A stretch of DNA of 64,000 nt from Schlesneria paludicola DSM 18645 (GTDB lineage Bacteria; Planctomycetota; Planctomycetia; Planctomycetales; Planctomycetaceae): assembly GCF_000255655.1 (NCBI RefSeq), contig NZ_JH636437.1, positions 285,352 to 349,351 on the forward strand, in the 5' to 3' direction. The notes below the pieces were generated by a model. The model did no database searches. It had not been told where the DNA came from and saw nothing but the letters and a program-made list of their open reading frames with translations. This document shows, in pieces, positions 8,483 to 18,680 of this stretch (position 1 is the first letter of the stretch; each line of letters begins with the position of its first letter). The position numbers and the translations under genes were made by a program.

Positions 8483-9940
8483 TTACTCTTCGTCGTCGGC
8501 AGGATTGACCACGACGGTGGATGTACCGCAAACCGAAATCGACAATGCCTGGACATCGTCCGCCTTGGCAACGGGAGCTGGCACGTCTTCGAAGACGGCC
8601 GACTTCAGCACAACGTCGACGGCCTTGCGTTCGCGAATCTGTGCTTCGAGATTCTCGATCACACCGCTCTTGACCAGACGAGCTCGCACGCGCCGTGGGT
8701 TTTCGCCGCGTTGAATCGCCATCATATGGATTTCGGCATCGATATCCGTTGGCGTCACTTCCACTTTTTCTTGTTCGGCAATCTTGTCGAGCACAAAGTG
8801 CTCTTTCAGGGCCTGACGCGTAGAAGTAATGGCGTTCTGTCGGAGTTCGTTTTCGCGTGCCATGATCTGCTGAGTGGTGAAGCCGGCTTGCTCCATCTCC
8901 AGGATTTCACGACGCAAAGCGTTCTCAGTTTGCTTGCGAACGAGTTGTTCCGGCAAATCCCATGTCGCTGATTCGGTGATCTTTTCGATCACTTGCTTAC
9001 GAACCGCTTGTCGCTGTTCGTAGACAACTTGACGTTCGAGCATTCCGCGAACTTCGGTTCGCAGGGCTTCAACGTCGGAGTATCCGATTCGATCGAGGAA
9101 TCCGCCGCCAAGGTCTGGCATCTTGACTCGCAGGACTTCGCCGACCAGGATCGTGGCGTTCAGCTTTTCGCCGCGCATTTCGACCTGTTCCGCTTCCTGC
9201 GAAATCGTCACTTCGACCTGCTTTTCCGTTCCCGGAACTGCGCCGGCCATCAGCTTGTCAAAGCCTTGCACTTCTGCATCGCGGAATCGGACGATTGGCT
9301 TCAGTTGAAGCTCGATGGACGAAATCTTGCGGAACGGTTGGCCGTCGCGGGTGAATTCGACCGAAGCAACCACGAAATCGTTGGCTTCGGCTGGGCCATC
9401 GTGCGATTCATTGGTGGCATACTGAGCGCGGAATTTTTCGAGGTACGCGTCGACGTCGGCGTCGGTGACTTCTCGCGAAGGACGCTCGATCTTCAATCCA
9501 TCGTACTTGGGCAGATCGAACGAGGGGCGAACTTCGACGTCGAACTCGTATTCGAAATCACCCTGTTCTGGGATCGCCAGGCTCTCGACATCGAAGTCCG
9601 GTTCGTTGATCGGGTCGAGCGTGTTTTCGTCGGCGAGCTGTTCCAGGCTCTGCATCAACACGCGCTGACGGACCGAATTCGAGATTTCGGTCTTGAAGCG
9701 CTTCTGAGCGAGGCTGGCTGGAACGCGACCCTTACGGAATCCGGGGACAGCCGCCGTGTCGACGATCTCTTTGACCGCTTCTTCCGAGAAGTGATCGATG
9801 TCCGCGCGCGGAACGGTCACGCGAACATGCTTACGGCACGGGCCGACGTTCTCGATATCCACCTTGAGGGACAGCTTGTATTTCTGTTCCGAATCCGCCT
9901 CTGCAACAGCATCCGAGACAGTGTTTGCGGCTTCACTCAC
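8483..9940 (-). CDS. tig: Trigger factor
   Basis: This is the ribosome-associated chaperone that meets nascent chains at the exit tunnel. The ribosome-docking signature GFRKGR is at residues 67-72, inside VPGFRKGRVPASLAQKRF. A divergent FKBP-type middle domain spans about 190-275, and the long helical C-terminal substrate cradle follows. The protein is 485 aa, slightly longer than usual because of about 20 extra N-terminal residues and a short acidic tail (DDEE). It starts at GTG 9940, with AAGGA about 9 bases upstream. It heads the tig-clpP-clpP cluster on the minus strand, the classic protein-quality-control arrangement. Confidence 0.96.
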   Translation of the reverse strand: MSEAANTVSDAVAEADSEQKYKLSLKVDIENVGPCRKHVRVTVPRADIDHFSEEAVKEIVDTAAVPGFRKGRVPASLAQKRFKTEISNSVRQRVLMQSLEQLADENTLDPINEPDFDVESLAIPEQGDFEYEFDVEVRPSFDLPKYDGLKIERPSREVTDADVDAYLEKFRAQYATNESHDGPAEANDFVVASVEFTRDGQPFRKISSIELQLKPIVRFRDAEVQGFDKLMAGAVPGTEKQVEVTISQEAEQVEMRGEKLNATILVGEVLRVKMPDLGGGFLDRIGYSDVEALRTEVRGMLERQVVYEQRQAVRKQVIEKITESATWDLPEQLVRKQTENALRREILEMEQAGFTTQQIMARENELRQNAITSTRQALKEHFVLDKIAEQEKVEVTPTDIDAEIHMMAIQRGENPRRVRARLVKSGVIENLEAQIRERKAVDVVLKSAVFEDVPAPVAKADDVQALSISVCGTSTVVVNPADDEE

Positions 9941-10171
9941 AGATAGTCGTCCTTACCTTGGAACCGAAGAGTTTAAAACCGATATGTGTCGTGATGGCTC
10001 GCGATTTACCAATTCGACACAATCACACGGGAACATTCGACGTCGTTTCGCCTGCTATCTTGCGGCCTGATCATTGACCGCGACGAAACGTGGAACAATC
10101 CCCATCTTTCCGCCGCGGCAAGAGTCTGGCTCCAGACAACAGACTGCGGGCGGCCTCAACATCTTATTGAG

Positions 10172-10244
10172 AGCGGGTGATGGGACTCGAACCCACGACA
10201 ACCACGTTGGCAACGTGGTACTCTACCAACTGAGTTACACCCGC
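10172..10244 (-). tRNA. tRNA-Gly (anticodon GCC)
   Basis: On the minus strand a 73-nt cloverleaf can be drawn. The 7-bp acceptor stem is GCGGGTG paired with CACCCGC, the D-arm carries AACTCAGTTGGTAGAGT, and the anticodon stem CCACG/CGTGG encloses TTGCCAA (anticodon GCC, bases 10209-10211). The T-arm has GGTTCGAGTCCC, and the discriminator base is U, as in bacterial glycine tRNAs. CCA is not encoded. It stands alone upstream of tig. Confidence 0.97.
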
Positions 10245-10730
10245 CAGCCTTGCTAGCAGGGACGAATTATCCAAGTTCGCCCCGCCCCGTCAAGCGAAAC
10301 GAATCGTCACTAACGATCGTTCTGCTCGACTTCTCTTACTTTTCGACGCCCGGTCGGCGTTGCCGCCTTCCGTTGCCGTAGATCAACATCGCATCCCCGT
10401 GATGAAGGTGCGCCCATAAGTTGTGTGTGTTAAACATCTTACAGCAACGTTTTCTCGGTGGGTCTCTGCCGCGTGTTGTTATCGGTCAACATCGTCGTTG
10501 GCTCGCGAAATCCCCCGACGGCGTTCAAAACATTTTTGAAAATAATCCCTAAGCCTCTGAATCGTCGACAGTTGGGACCTTTGCATCGACAGAAGTGTCA
10601 AGAAACTTGAACAGTTCGTCACATTTGGCATTCAGGCTGCTTTACACCTGACCATCATCCGAAACGCAACGTTCAGCAAACTGAACGCTGGGCCAAACAA
10701 CACAGCAGTCTCCAGAAAGGACCGCGAAAC
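10245..10730. other. Intergenic region upstream of the pilin-like pair
   Basis: No gene is visible in these 486 bases. The region holds a sigma-54-like promoter (10626-10641), a small hairpin (CGTTCAG-CAAA-CTGAACG at 10670-10687) in the 5' untranslated part, and an AAAGGA ribosome binding site just before the ATG at 10731. Confidence 0.6.
10626..10641 (+). promoter_or_regulatory. Putative sigma-54 (-24/-12) promoter
   Basis: TGGCATTCAGGCTGCT matches the RpoN consensus at both key elements: TGGCA at -24 and TGCT at -12, with the correct spacing. Transcription would begin about 12 bases further on and leave a leader of about 75 bases before the first pilin-like gene. A match this short can arise by chance. 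Confidence 0.4.
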
Positions 10731-11048
10731 ATGTCAGCTCTCTTCAACAGCCTGATGAACGACGAAGCCGGTTTCATTATCTCTGCCGAATTGGTTCTTG
10801 TCGCCAGTATTGCGGTCCTCGCCATGATCGTCGGCCTTTCCGAAGTCGCCTTGAACGTGGCCAATGAACTCGAAGACGTCGGTTCCTCGTTCGGTTCGGT
10901 GACTCAAAGTTATTACGTCAACGGTCTGACCGGACACATGGGAAACACTGGTGGTAGCTGCTTCACCGACAAGGTCGACTTCTGCGACAACACCTGTGAC
11001 GTCTGTGGCAGCAACGATCGCACCGGTGAAGGTGCACTGGCTCACTGA
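10731..11048 (+). CDS. Flp/type IVb pilin-like protein, copy 1
   Basis: This small protein (105 aa) has a class III prepilin layout. A short N-terminus ends in DEAG, followed by a hydrophobic helix with a Glu five or six residues in (FIISAELVLVASIAVLAMIV), as in Flp pilins, where cleavage after Gly exposes the helix and a conserved Glu. The C-terminal half is soluble and has four Cys (SCFTDK, DFCDNTCDVC) that could form disulfides or bind metal. It starts after AAAGGA. A near-identical second copy follows 142 bases later. The pilin role is inferred from the N-terminus only; no tad secretion genes are in the window. Confidence 0.75.
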   Translation: MSALFNSLMNDEAGFIISAELVLVASIAVLAMIVGLSEVALNVANELEDVGSSFGSVTQSYYVNGLTGHMGNTGGSCFTDKVDFCDNTCDVCGSNDRTGEGALAH

Positions 11049-11190
11049 TCTCAAGCCTTGAATCACCCGGCACTGAGCTCCCTGTTTCTGATTTCAAGCG
11101 GCTGTTCGCCGCTTCGCAATGAATTCTTGATTCGACACTGACAAACACAACTTCCAAAACGCTGATAACACAACATAAGAAAGACCTAAC

Positions 11191-11508
11191 ATGAACGCAC
11201 TTTTCGCCAACCTGATGAACGATGAAGCCGGTTTCATTATCTCTGCCGAATTGGTCCTGGTCGCCAGCATCGCCGTCCTCGCCATGATCGTTGGACTCTC
11301 GGAAGTCGCCTTGAATGTTGCCAACGAGCTTGAAGACGTCGGTTCCTCGTTCGGTTCAGTGACGCAAAGCTACTACGTCAACGGACTGACCGGACACATG
11401 GGAAACACCGGTGGTAGCAGCTTCACCGACAAGGTCGACTTCTGTGACAACACCTGCGACGTCTGTGCCAACAACGATCGCACCGGTGAAGGTGCTCTGG
11501 CTCACTAA
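11191..11508 (+). CDS. Flp/type IVb pilin-like protein, copy 2
   Basis: This is a tandem duplicate of the preceding gene, also 105 aa. Only a handful of residues differ: SALFNSL becomes NALFANL, the first Cys of the C-terminal half becomes Ser (SSFTDK), and CGSND becomes CANND. Many synonymous differences in the DNA show that the pair is not brand-new and that the protein is under purifying selection. The same DEAG/FIISAEL prepilin-like junction is present. A strong terminator follows about 40 bases after the stop, so the two copies probably form one transcript or two nested ones. Confidence 0.75.
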   Translation: MNALFANLMNDEAGFIISAELVLVASIAVLAMIVGLSEVALNVANELEDVGSSFGSVTQSYYVNGLTGHMGNTGGSSFTDKVDFCDNTCDVCANNDRTGEGALAH

Positions 11509-11550
11509 GCCGAACTCGATCAGCAACGCTGAACTTGAATGATCACCAGA

Positions 11551-11580
11551 CAGCCCGGCTCAACCCGGGCTGATTTTTTT
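11551..11580 (+). terminator. Rho-independent terminator after the pilin-like pair
   Basis: An 8-bp GC-rich stem (CAGCCCGG / CCGGGCTG) with a CTCAAC loop is followed directly by A and seven T. It is the clearest intrinsic terminator in the window. Confidence 0.9.
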
Positions 11581-11593
11581 CTTTGACCCGTTT

Positions 11594-11700
11594 TCTGTGT
11601 TTCCGTGCCTCCCTCACCACCACTGGACCCACATGGACGTCTTGCGTACATCGGGTGCATGCTGGTAGCAAGGGAGGCACAGAGGCACGGAGACACAGAG
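11594..11700. repeat. Palindromic repeat family C, copy 1
   Basis: The left arm (TCTGTGTTTCCGTGCCTCCCT) is mirrored by the right arm (AGGGAGGCAC...GGCACGGAGACACAGA). The core carries CCACTGGACCCACATGGACGT. The same arms and core recur at 30925-31041 and, degraded, at 33796-33864. It lies between the pilin terminator and the convergent acetamidase gene. Confidence 0.75.
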
Positions 11701-11721
11701 TTAAAACAATTGCAATTTTTG

Positions 11722-12636
11722 TTAGTGCTTGCGGGCCGGCAATACGGACTTTGGTAGCTTGCATACCATGGTGTAGGCGGGGTCGAACATATTGCCCAGG
11801 TCGTAACGCACACACTGGCTCAACAGCAGATTTGCGCCGACGGCGTCCAGGCCATAGTCCTGTTCCAGCCACCGTAGCATCTCGGTGGTCGCATGTTGCA
11901 GGCACTGATCCAGCGGACGTGCATTACCGACCGTAAAAATGAAATCCTGATTCTCGCCCCGCGGCCAGCCGATCGTCTTTGTCTTCAACACGCTCAGCGT
12001 CACGGTGACAGACATCGAGATTTCGATCCCTGTTCCGGCAATCTCCCCGTCTCCCTGTGCCGCATGTCCGTCGCCCAGGAAGAACAAGGCGCCCGGTTCG
12101 AAGACTGGAAAGTAGACCGTCGTCCCGGCAACGAAACCCCGGTAATCCATGTTGCCGCCATGTTCACCCGACGTCGCGGTGAAGATCGCCTGCTGACGAA
12201 ATGGAGCCACCCCGAAGCAGCCGAGCATCGGTTCGAGCGGAATTGTCAGTCGTCCGATTGTCGAAGTTGGTGCGATCAGTGTTGCCGTGCCGTCGTCGTG
12301 GTTGATGGCCCATTCGGCCAGAGGCGTTTCTGGCAACTGTTTGACGTAGGTCGGATCAACGACATTCGGAGCCACCACCGAACGTGCCCATCCCGTCGGG
12401 CGATTGGGGCGGATTTGATCGAGCCGCACCACCAGCGTGTCGCCCGGTTCCGCCCCCTCAACATGGAACGGCCCTGTTTGCGGATTGCCGCGCGGAGTTA
12501 CGGTTACGCCGTGCTCATCACCCCCGGCCGCATCGACCGTGGTGGTGGTGAGTGTGTCACCGCTTTTCAGCCGCAGCACCGGTTCATAAGGGCCCAGTGC
12601 CCGGTAATACTGAGTTGGCACAAACTGGTGATGCAT
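11722..12636 (-). CDS. Acetamidase/formamidase family protein
   Basis: This is a predicted amide hydrolase of the FmdA/AmdA family, which releases ammonia from short amides. The family pattern is clear: GPFHVEGAEPGDTLVVRLDQI near residue 55, an ATSGEHGGNMDYRGF segment around 155-170, and a FFLGDGHAAQGDGEIAGTGIEI segment around 185-207 that holds the metal-binding and active-site His/Asp/Glu. Length (304 aa) is normal. The ATG has GAGGG five bases upstream, and that sequence begins at the stop codon of the upstream DUF1552 gene only 6 bases away, so the two are almost certainly cotranscribed and translationally coupled. The true substrate is unknown. Confidence 0.9.
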   Translation of the reverse strand: MHHQFVPTQYYRALGPYEPVLRLKSGDTLTTTTVDAAGGDEHGVTVTPRGNPQTGPFHVEGAEPGDTLVVRLDQIRPNRPTGWARSVVAPNVVDPTYVKQLPETPLAEWAINHDDGTATLIAPTSTIGRLTIPLEPMLGCFGVAPFRQQAIFTATSGEHGGNMDYRGFVAGTTVYFPVFEPGALFFLGDGHAAQGDGEIAGTGIEISMSVTVTLSVLKTKTIGWPRGENQDFIFTVGNARPLDQCLQHATTEMLRWLEQDYGLDAVGANLLLSQCVRYDLGNMFDPAYTMVCKLPKSVLPARKH

Positions 12637-12642
12637 GATCCC

Positions 12643-14013
12643 TCACGCGGTCAGTCGGTCGAGGCGTCCTGTGCTGTCACCGATCTGCTCAATTCCCTCG
12701 CCCACGCCCATGCGATCGAGCATTGACAGGAACAGGTTATTCATCGGGGTATTCTCGGGGTAAACGAGATGTCGGTTCGCGACAATCGAGCCCGAACCGG
12801 TCCCCGCGAGCAGAATCGGTAGTTCGTTGTGGTTGTGCGCATCTCCATCGGAAATGGCGGAACCGTAAACGATCATCGAATGATCGAGAATGCTGCCATC
12901 GCCTTCGGGCGTGTTCTTCAATCGCTCGAGGAATCGCGCGAAGTGCGAGACCAAATAGGCATCGATCTTTCTGAGTCCCGCGAGCCAGTCTTCCTTTTTC
13001 TGATGATGCGACAGATGGTGATGCCCGTCGTTGACGCCGACCATCGGATAGCTGCGATTGCTGCCTTCATTGGCAAGCATGAATGTGGCGACGCGCGTCG
13101 TATCCGTCTCAAACGCGAGCGCCAGCAGGTCAAACATCAGCCGGATATGTTCGTCGAGATCCTTCGGAACGCTGGTGGGCAGGGCGATCTGAGGCACCTT
13201 TTGTTCGGTCTGATCGGCACGAGACCGAGCGATCCGGACTTCGATTTCACGCACGCTGGTGAAGTACTCATCCAGCTTGCGGCGATCGGTCTGACCCAAC
13301 TTCGTTGACAGTTTTGCCGCGTCATCGCCGACTGCGTCGAGGATGCTTTTGCGATAGAAATCTCGCTTCTGCTGGTTCTTGACCGACTCGCGATCACGGG
13401 CGGAACCAAACAAGCGCTCGAACACCAGCTTGGGGTTGATCTCTTTCGACATCGGCGTGGTCGGCGTCTTCCAAGAAATGTTGTTGGAGTACGCGCAGCT
13501 ATAGCCCGAATCGCATTGTCCTGCGTTCCGGCCGCCTTCCGTGCCGATTTCCAGCGACGGCAACTTTGTCATCGCTCCGATGCGTTCAGCGGCAACCTGA
13601 TCGATCGAGATCCCCGCGCGAATGTCCGCTCCGTCGGTTTTCACCGGATGAGCGCCCGTCAGAAACGCGGCCGCGGATCGTGCGTGGTCGCCGGGGCCAT
13701 CGCCCTTCGGGTGTGCGTTGTCCTGAGCCAGGCCGCTCATCACACACAAGCGATCTTTGACATTTTCCAGCGATTGCAGTGTGGGCGAAAGCTGCCAGTC
13801 CGTTCCGTCACTCGTCGGTTTCCAATCGGGGATGACCACCCCGTTCGGAACGAACACAAACGCCATGCGAGTCGGAGCATTCGTGGCCCCCGCAGCCCAG
13901 CCGTTGGAGGGCATCATGCCATTCAGCAGCGGCAAGCCAAGCGTGACACCAGTGCCTTTGAGAAACAGACGTCGTGGAAGTTTGGGTTGATCGCTCAAAG
14001 TATCCCTCTGCAT
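12643..14013 (-). CDS. DUF1552 secreted protein
   Basis: This is a planctomycete-typical exported protein of unknown function, related to the DUF1501/sulfatase-like fold. The N-terminus has a twin-Arg-like signal (PRRLFLKGTGVTLGLPLL). Downstream motifs include FVFVPNGVV, DHARSAAAFLTGAHP, a FETDTTRVATFMLANEG segment and DGHHHLSHH, whose His residues suggest metal binding. DUF1552 proteins are usually paired with a DUF1592-type cytochrome-like protein; one lies two genes upstream (15534-17915) on the same strand. The start is uncertain: the ATG at 14013 or a TTG at 13998 preceded by AGAGGGA. It is tightly followed by the acetamidase gene. Confidence 0.9.
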   Translation of the reverse strand: MQRDTLSDQPKLPRRLFLKGTGVTLGLPLLNGMMPSNGWAAGATNAPTRMAFVFVPNGVVIPDWKPTSDGTDWQLSPTLQSLENVKDRLCVMSGLAQDNAHPKGDGPGDHARSAAAFLTGAHPVKTDGADIRAGISIDQVAAERIGAMTKLPSLEIGTEGGRNAGQCDSGYSCAYSNNISWKTPTTPMSKEINPKLVFERLFGSARDRESVKNQQKRDFYRKSILDAVGDDAAKLSTKLGQTDRRKLDEYFTSVREIEVRIARSRADQTEQKVPQIALPTSVPKDLDEHIRLMFDLLALAFETDTTRVATFMLANEGSNRSYPMVGVNDGHHHLSHHQKKEDWLAGLRKIDAYLVSHFARFLERLKNTPEGDGSILDHSMIVYGSAISDGDAHNHNELPILLAGTGSGSIVANRHLVYPENTPMNNLFLSMLDRMGVGEGIEQIGDSTGRLDRLTA

Positions 14014-14028
14014 CACAAGTACGCTCAA

Positions 14029-14375
14029 ACGGTGAAACGCTCTATCACATCAAAGATAATCGATTTAACAACTTCTGGAAATCAGTAGGAATGACACACG
14101 GACCTGAATTCTTGGACAATTCGGAAGGCCGACGGGGACTCGATGTCAAAAAACGAAAAGCGAATCAGCGGTTAGTTCTACCGAATGCCGTGGCAGGAAA
14201 AACAGGCGGATCTTATTTGCCGAAAATAGTTTACGTAATTCATTGCCAACGACCGTTCTCCCTGAGAAGGGGGCTGTCGTTGCGCATTCCGGCCTGGTCT
14301 TATGAAGCAGATGTTCAGGTTCGCGTGTTGCCGGCGGTGCCAACAGCACGCGAGTCCTGAATTCCGGATGATTAA
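14029..14375. other. Intergenic region between the HTH/Gly-rich and DUF1552 genes
   Basis: No gene is supported here. An imperfect palindrome at about 14246-14283 (CAACGACCG ... GGCTGTCGTTG) may serve as a terminator for the upstream minus-strand gene, but it lacks a T-run. Confidence 0.4.
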
Positions 14376-15323
14376 TTACTCGGCAACGTCACCATCTTTG
14401 CGGCGATCAAGGCGCTTTCCGCGTTGGTCGTCGAAGACTTGGCGTTTGTTCTTTCGCTTTGCACCGCCACTTGCTGCACCGCCGAAGCGTTGCCCGCCAC
14501 CGGCACCACCGCCGTAGCCGCCACCACTGAACTGGCCGCCTTGAGCACCGCCACCATAGCCACCACCACCGGCGGCGTCGCGATTGCCGTAGCCGCCGCC
14601 ACCGGTATTGCCACCTTCAGTCGAACCGAATTGGCGTCGTGGGGGTCGGCTGTAGCTACCGTACTGGCCGCCGCCACCGCCGCCTCCGCCATATTGGCCT
14701 TGGCCACCGCCACCATATTGTCCGCCACCACCACCGCCGTACTGGCCACCCTGTTGTCCGCCATACTGACCCCCGCCTTCGGGGAATCGTTGACGAGGAC
14801 GGTATTCCGTTGGACCACCCTGTTGATCGGCCTGGAAAGGCCGACGAGGTGGTCGCGAGTACTGTTCGCGCTGGCCAGCGTCTTCTGCGGGGGCAGGGGC
14901 CGGGGCCGGTACTTTGGCGAACTCCGTCCGTGCCTTCTGCTGCTGCACGGCAGGGGCGTCTTGTCCGCGCAGCCAGTTTGCCACGGCGTCACGCAGGAAA
15001 CGCCATTCCCCGCCGATATTCTTCCCGGGCAGGTTCTGTTCCTTGATGACACGGCGAGCCGCTGCCGGAGAAACCTTCAGGTATTCCGCAAGCTCTTCCA
15101 GCGTCAAAACGTCCAAGGGGTCGAGTCCGAAAATGTCGTTCGGCGTCAGATCCCCATCGAGCGACTCTTCATCGTCGTCGCTGTCGACGAATTCTTCCGA
15201 GCTCATTCCCTCGCCATCATCCATCAGTTCATCATCGCTCTCGCCTTCGTACGACGCTTCTTCGAGCGCCGCGTTGACCACAGCGGAATCATCTTCAATC
15301 AGGTTGTCGTTTTCTTCTGTCAC
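14376..15323 (-). CDS. Excisionase-type HTH protein with long Gly/Tyr/Gln-rich disordered tail
   Basis: Three parts are visible: a strongly acidic N-terminus (DDEESLDGD region); a MerR/excisionase-like helix-turn-helix (LTLEELAEYLKVSPAAARRV, then GGEWRFLRDAVANWLRG) around residues 75-125; and about 170 residues of low-complexity GGQYGGGG, RPPRR and SGGYGG repeats ending in a basic tail (KRKNKRQ, KRLDRRK). The HTH_17 fold binds DNA in other proteins. The RGG/YGG tail resembles RNA-binding or condensate-forming regions of eukaryotic proteins and of some bacterial RNA-binding proteins; that role is inference. I chose the GTG at 15323 because AAGGA precedes it; an upstream start would add an unlikely Cys/Arg-rich leader. 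Confidence 0.8.
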   Translation of the reverse strand: MTEENDNLIEDDSAVVNAALEEASYEGESDDELMDDGEGMSSEEFVDSDDDEESLDGDLTPNDIFGLDPLDVLTLEELAEYLKVSPAAARRVIKEQNLPGKNIGGEWRFLRDAVANWLRGQDAPAVQQQKARTEFAKVPAPAPAPAEDAGQREQYSRPPRRPFQADQQGGPTEYRPRQRFPEGGGQYGGQQGGQYGGGGGGQYGGGGQGQYGGGGGGGGQYGSYSRPPRRQFGSTEGGNTGGGGYGNRDAAGGGGYGGGAQGGQFSGGGYGGGAGGGQRFGGAASGGAKRKNKRQVFDDQRGKRLDRRKDGDVAE

Positions 15324-15533
15324 TCGAAATCCTTCGTGTTTGCAGCGGATTGCTGCGAGTTCGCGCGGCCCGGATCGAGCCGGCTTGAGCGCTGTAAAGG
15401 CTGTACATTTCTGTCGTTCCATCATGGACGCGGATGTCGCATCAATGATGGAAACAGGAGACAGCGCGGCCTGTGTACGATGCCCTTGTGCGATGTCTGT
15501 CCAGTCCGATCGCGATCATGCAATCGATACGCG

Positions 15534-17915
<2,382 letters not shown>

Positions 17916-18671
17916 GGCAGACTCGCGGATACGTTGGCGGGATCGGTCAACAAGGCGGGCAAGAGCGAGGCATCCGGCAGACTTTTTCGTCGGCGCGAGT
18001 ATAAACCGCTGAAATCACTGAAGTCCAATCCTGATTGTTTACCGTTTGATGCGGGGACTTTCATCTTGAGTTTTTGGATCTGGTGAACAACGAGCACACC
18101 TTGCTTCGTTCTGAAATTTTTTGATCGCCTTGATTCTCTTGACCGACTTGCCTTGCAATCGGTTGTTGCGAATGGAGTTGCGGAAATTCGTTGAATTGAG
18201 CATGTTGAGTGAATTGAACATCTTGGATCCTGCGTCAATCAGGCGTTTCGTCGCGTTTCGGCTGGCTTGATGCATCTCTCGATCCTCCGGGGATGTGTCG
18301 CACACGTCGAGCACGCTCCTCTCCATGCAGTGCAGTTCAGTCTTGTTTTCGGACAGCGCCCTGTCAGCGCCGCGTGACCTGGAAACAGGATACGAATTCC
18401 TGCCGATCTGTCTTGATGAATCTCGTGTTTGTTTCCAAAGGTTTGGAAGGTGGGTGTTTTGCGACGCGTGCGGAATTGCGGACTCTTGCTCGATCACAGG
18501 ACGGTGACCGATGCTGGACCGGAAAAACTCAAGGCATTCGCGAGTCTGAGTTCTCTGTGGTCGACAAATTCAGAACGACCTCTGAAGGTCGCGGGAAGGA
18601 AATGTCGCGACTTAATCGCCTCAGTCTGGCGGATACGGATATTACTGACAGATCCGGTGTCTCGCGGGCCG
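17916..18671. other. Intergenic stretch with a gene remnant
   Basis: This is about 750 bases between a minus-strand cytochrome-like gene and a minus-strand outer-membrane gene that ends at 18672. No intact gene is supported. The right part (from about 18504) contains a frameshifted leucine-rich-repeat remnant, listed separately. Confidence 0.5.
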
Positions 18672-18680
18672 TCAAAAGCG
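18504..18680 (+). pseudogene. Decayed leucine-rich-repeat gene fragment
   Basis: In one forward frame from 18504 the translation reads VTDAGPEKLKAFASLSSL. After a frame change near 18560 the next frame reads TSEGRGKEMSRLNRLSLADT followed by DITD. Together these match two consecutive repeats of the planctomycete LRR type (VTDAGLexLxxLxxLxxLxL...). No start, no signal sequence and no further repeats remain, and the two halves are out of frame, so this looks like a remnant of a longer LRR gene. It overlaps the 3' end of the neighbouring minus-strand gene by a few bases. Confidence 0.45.

Noticed and set aside
10074..10256. Short plus-strand open frame over the tRNA
   Set aside because: It is the antisense translation of tRNA-Gly (the well-known GDGTRTHDNHVGNVVLYQLSYT artefact).
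18039..18497. 152-codon minus-strand open frame in the gap before the beta-barrel gene
   Set aside because: No conserved pattern, odd composition and no clear start signal; I could not support it as a gene.
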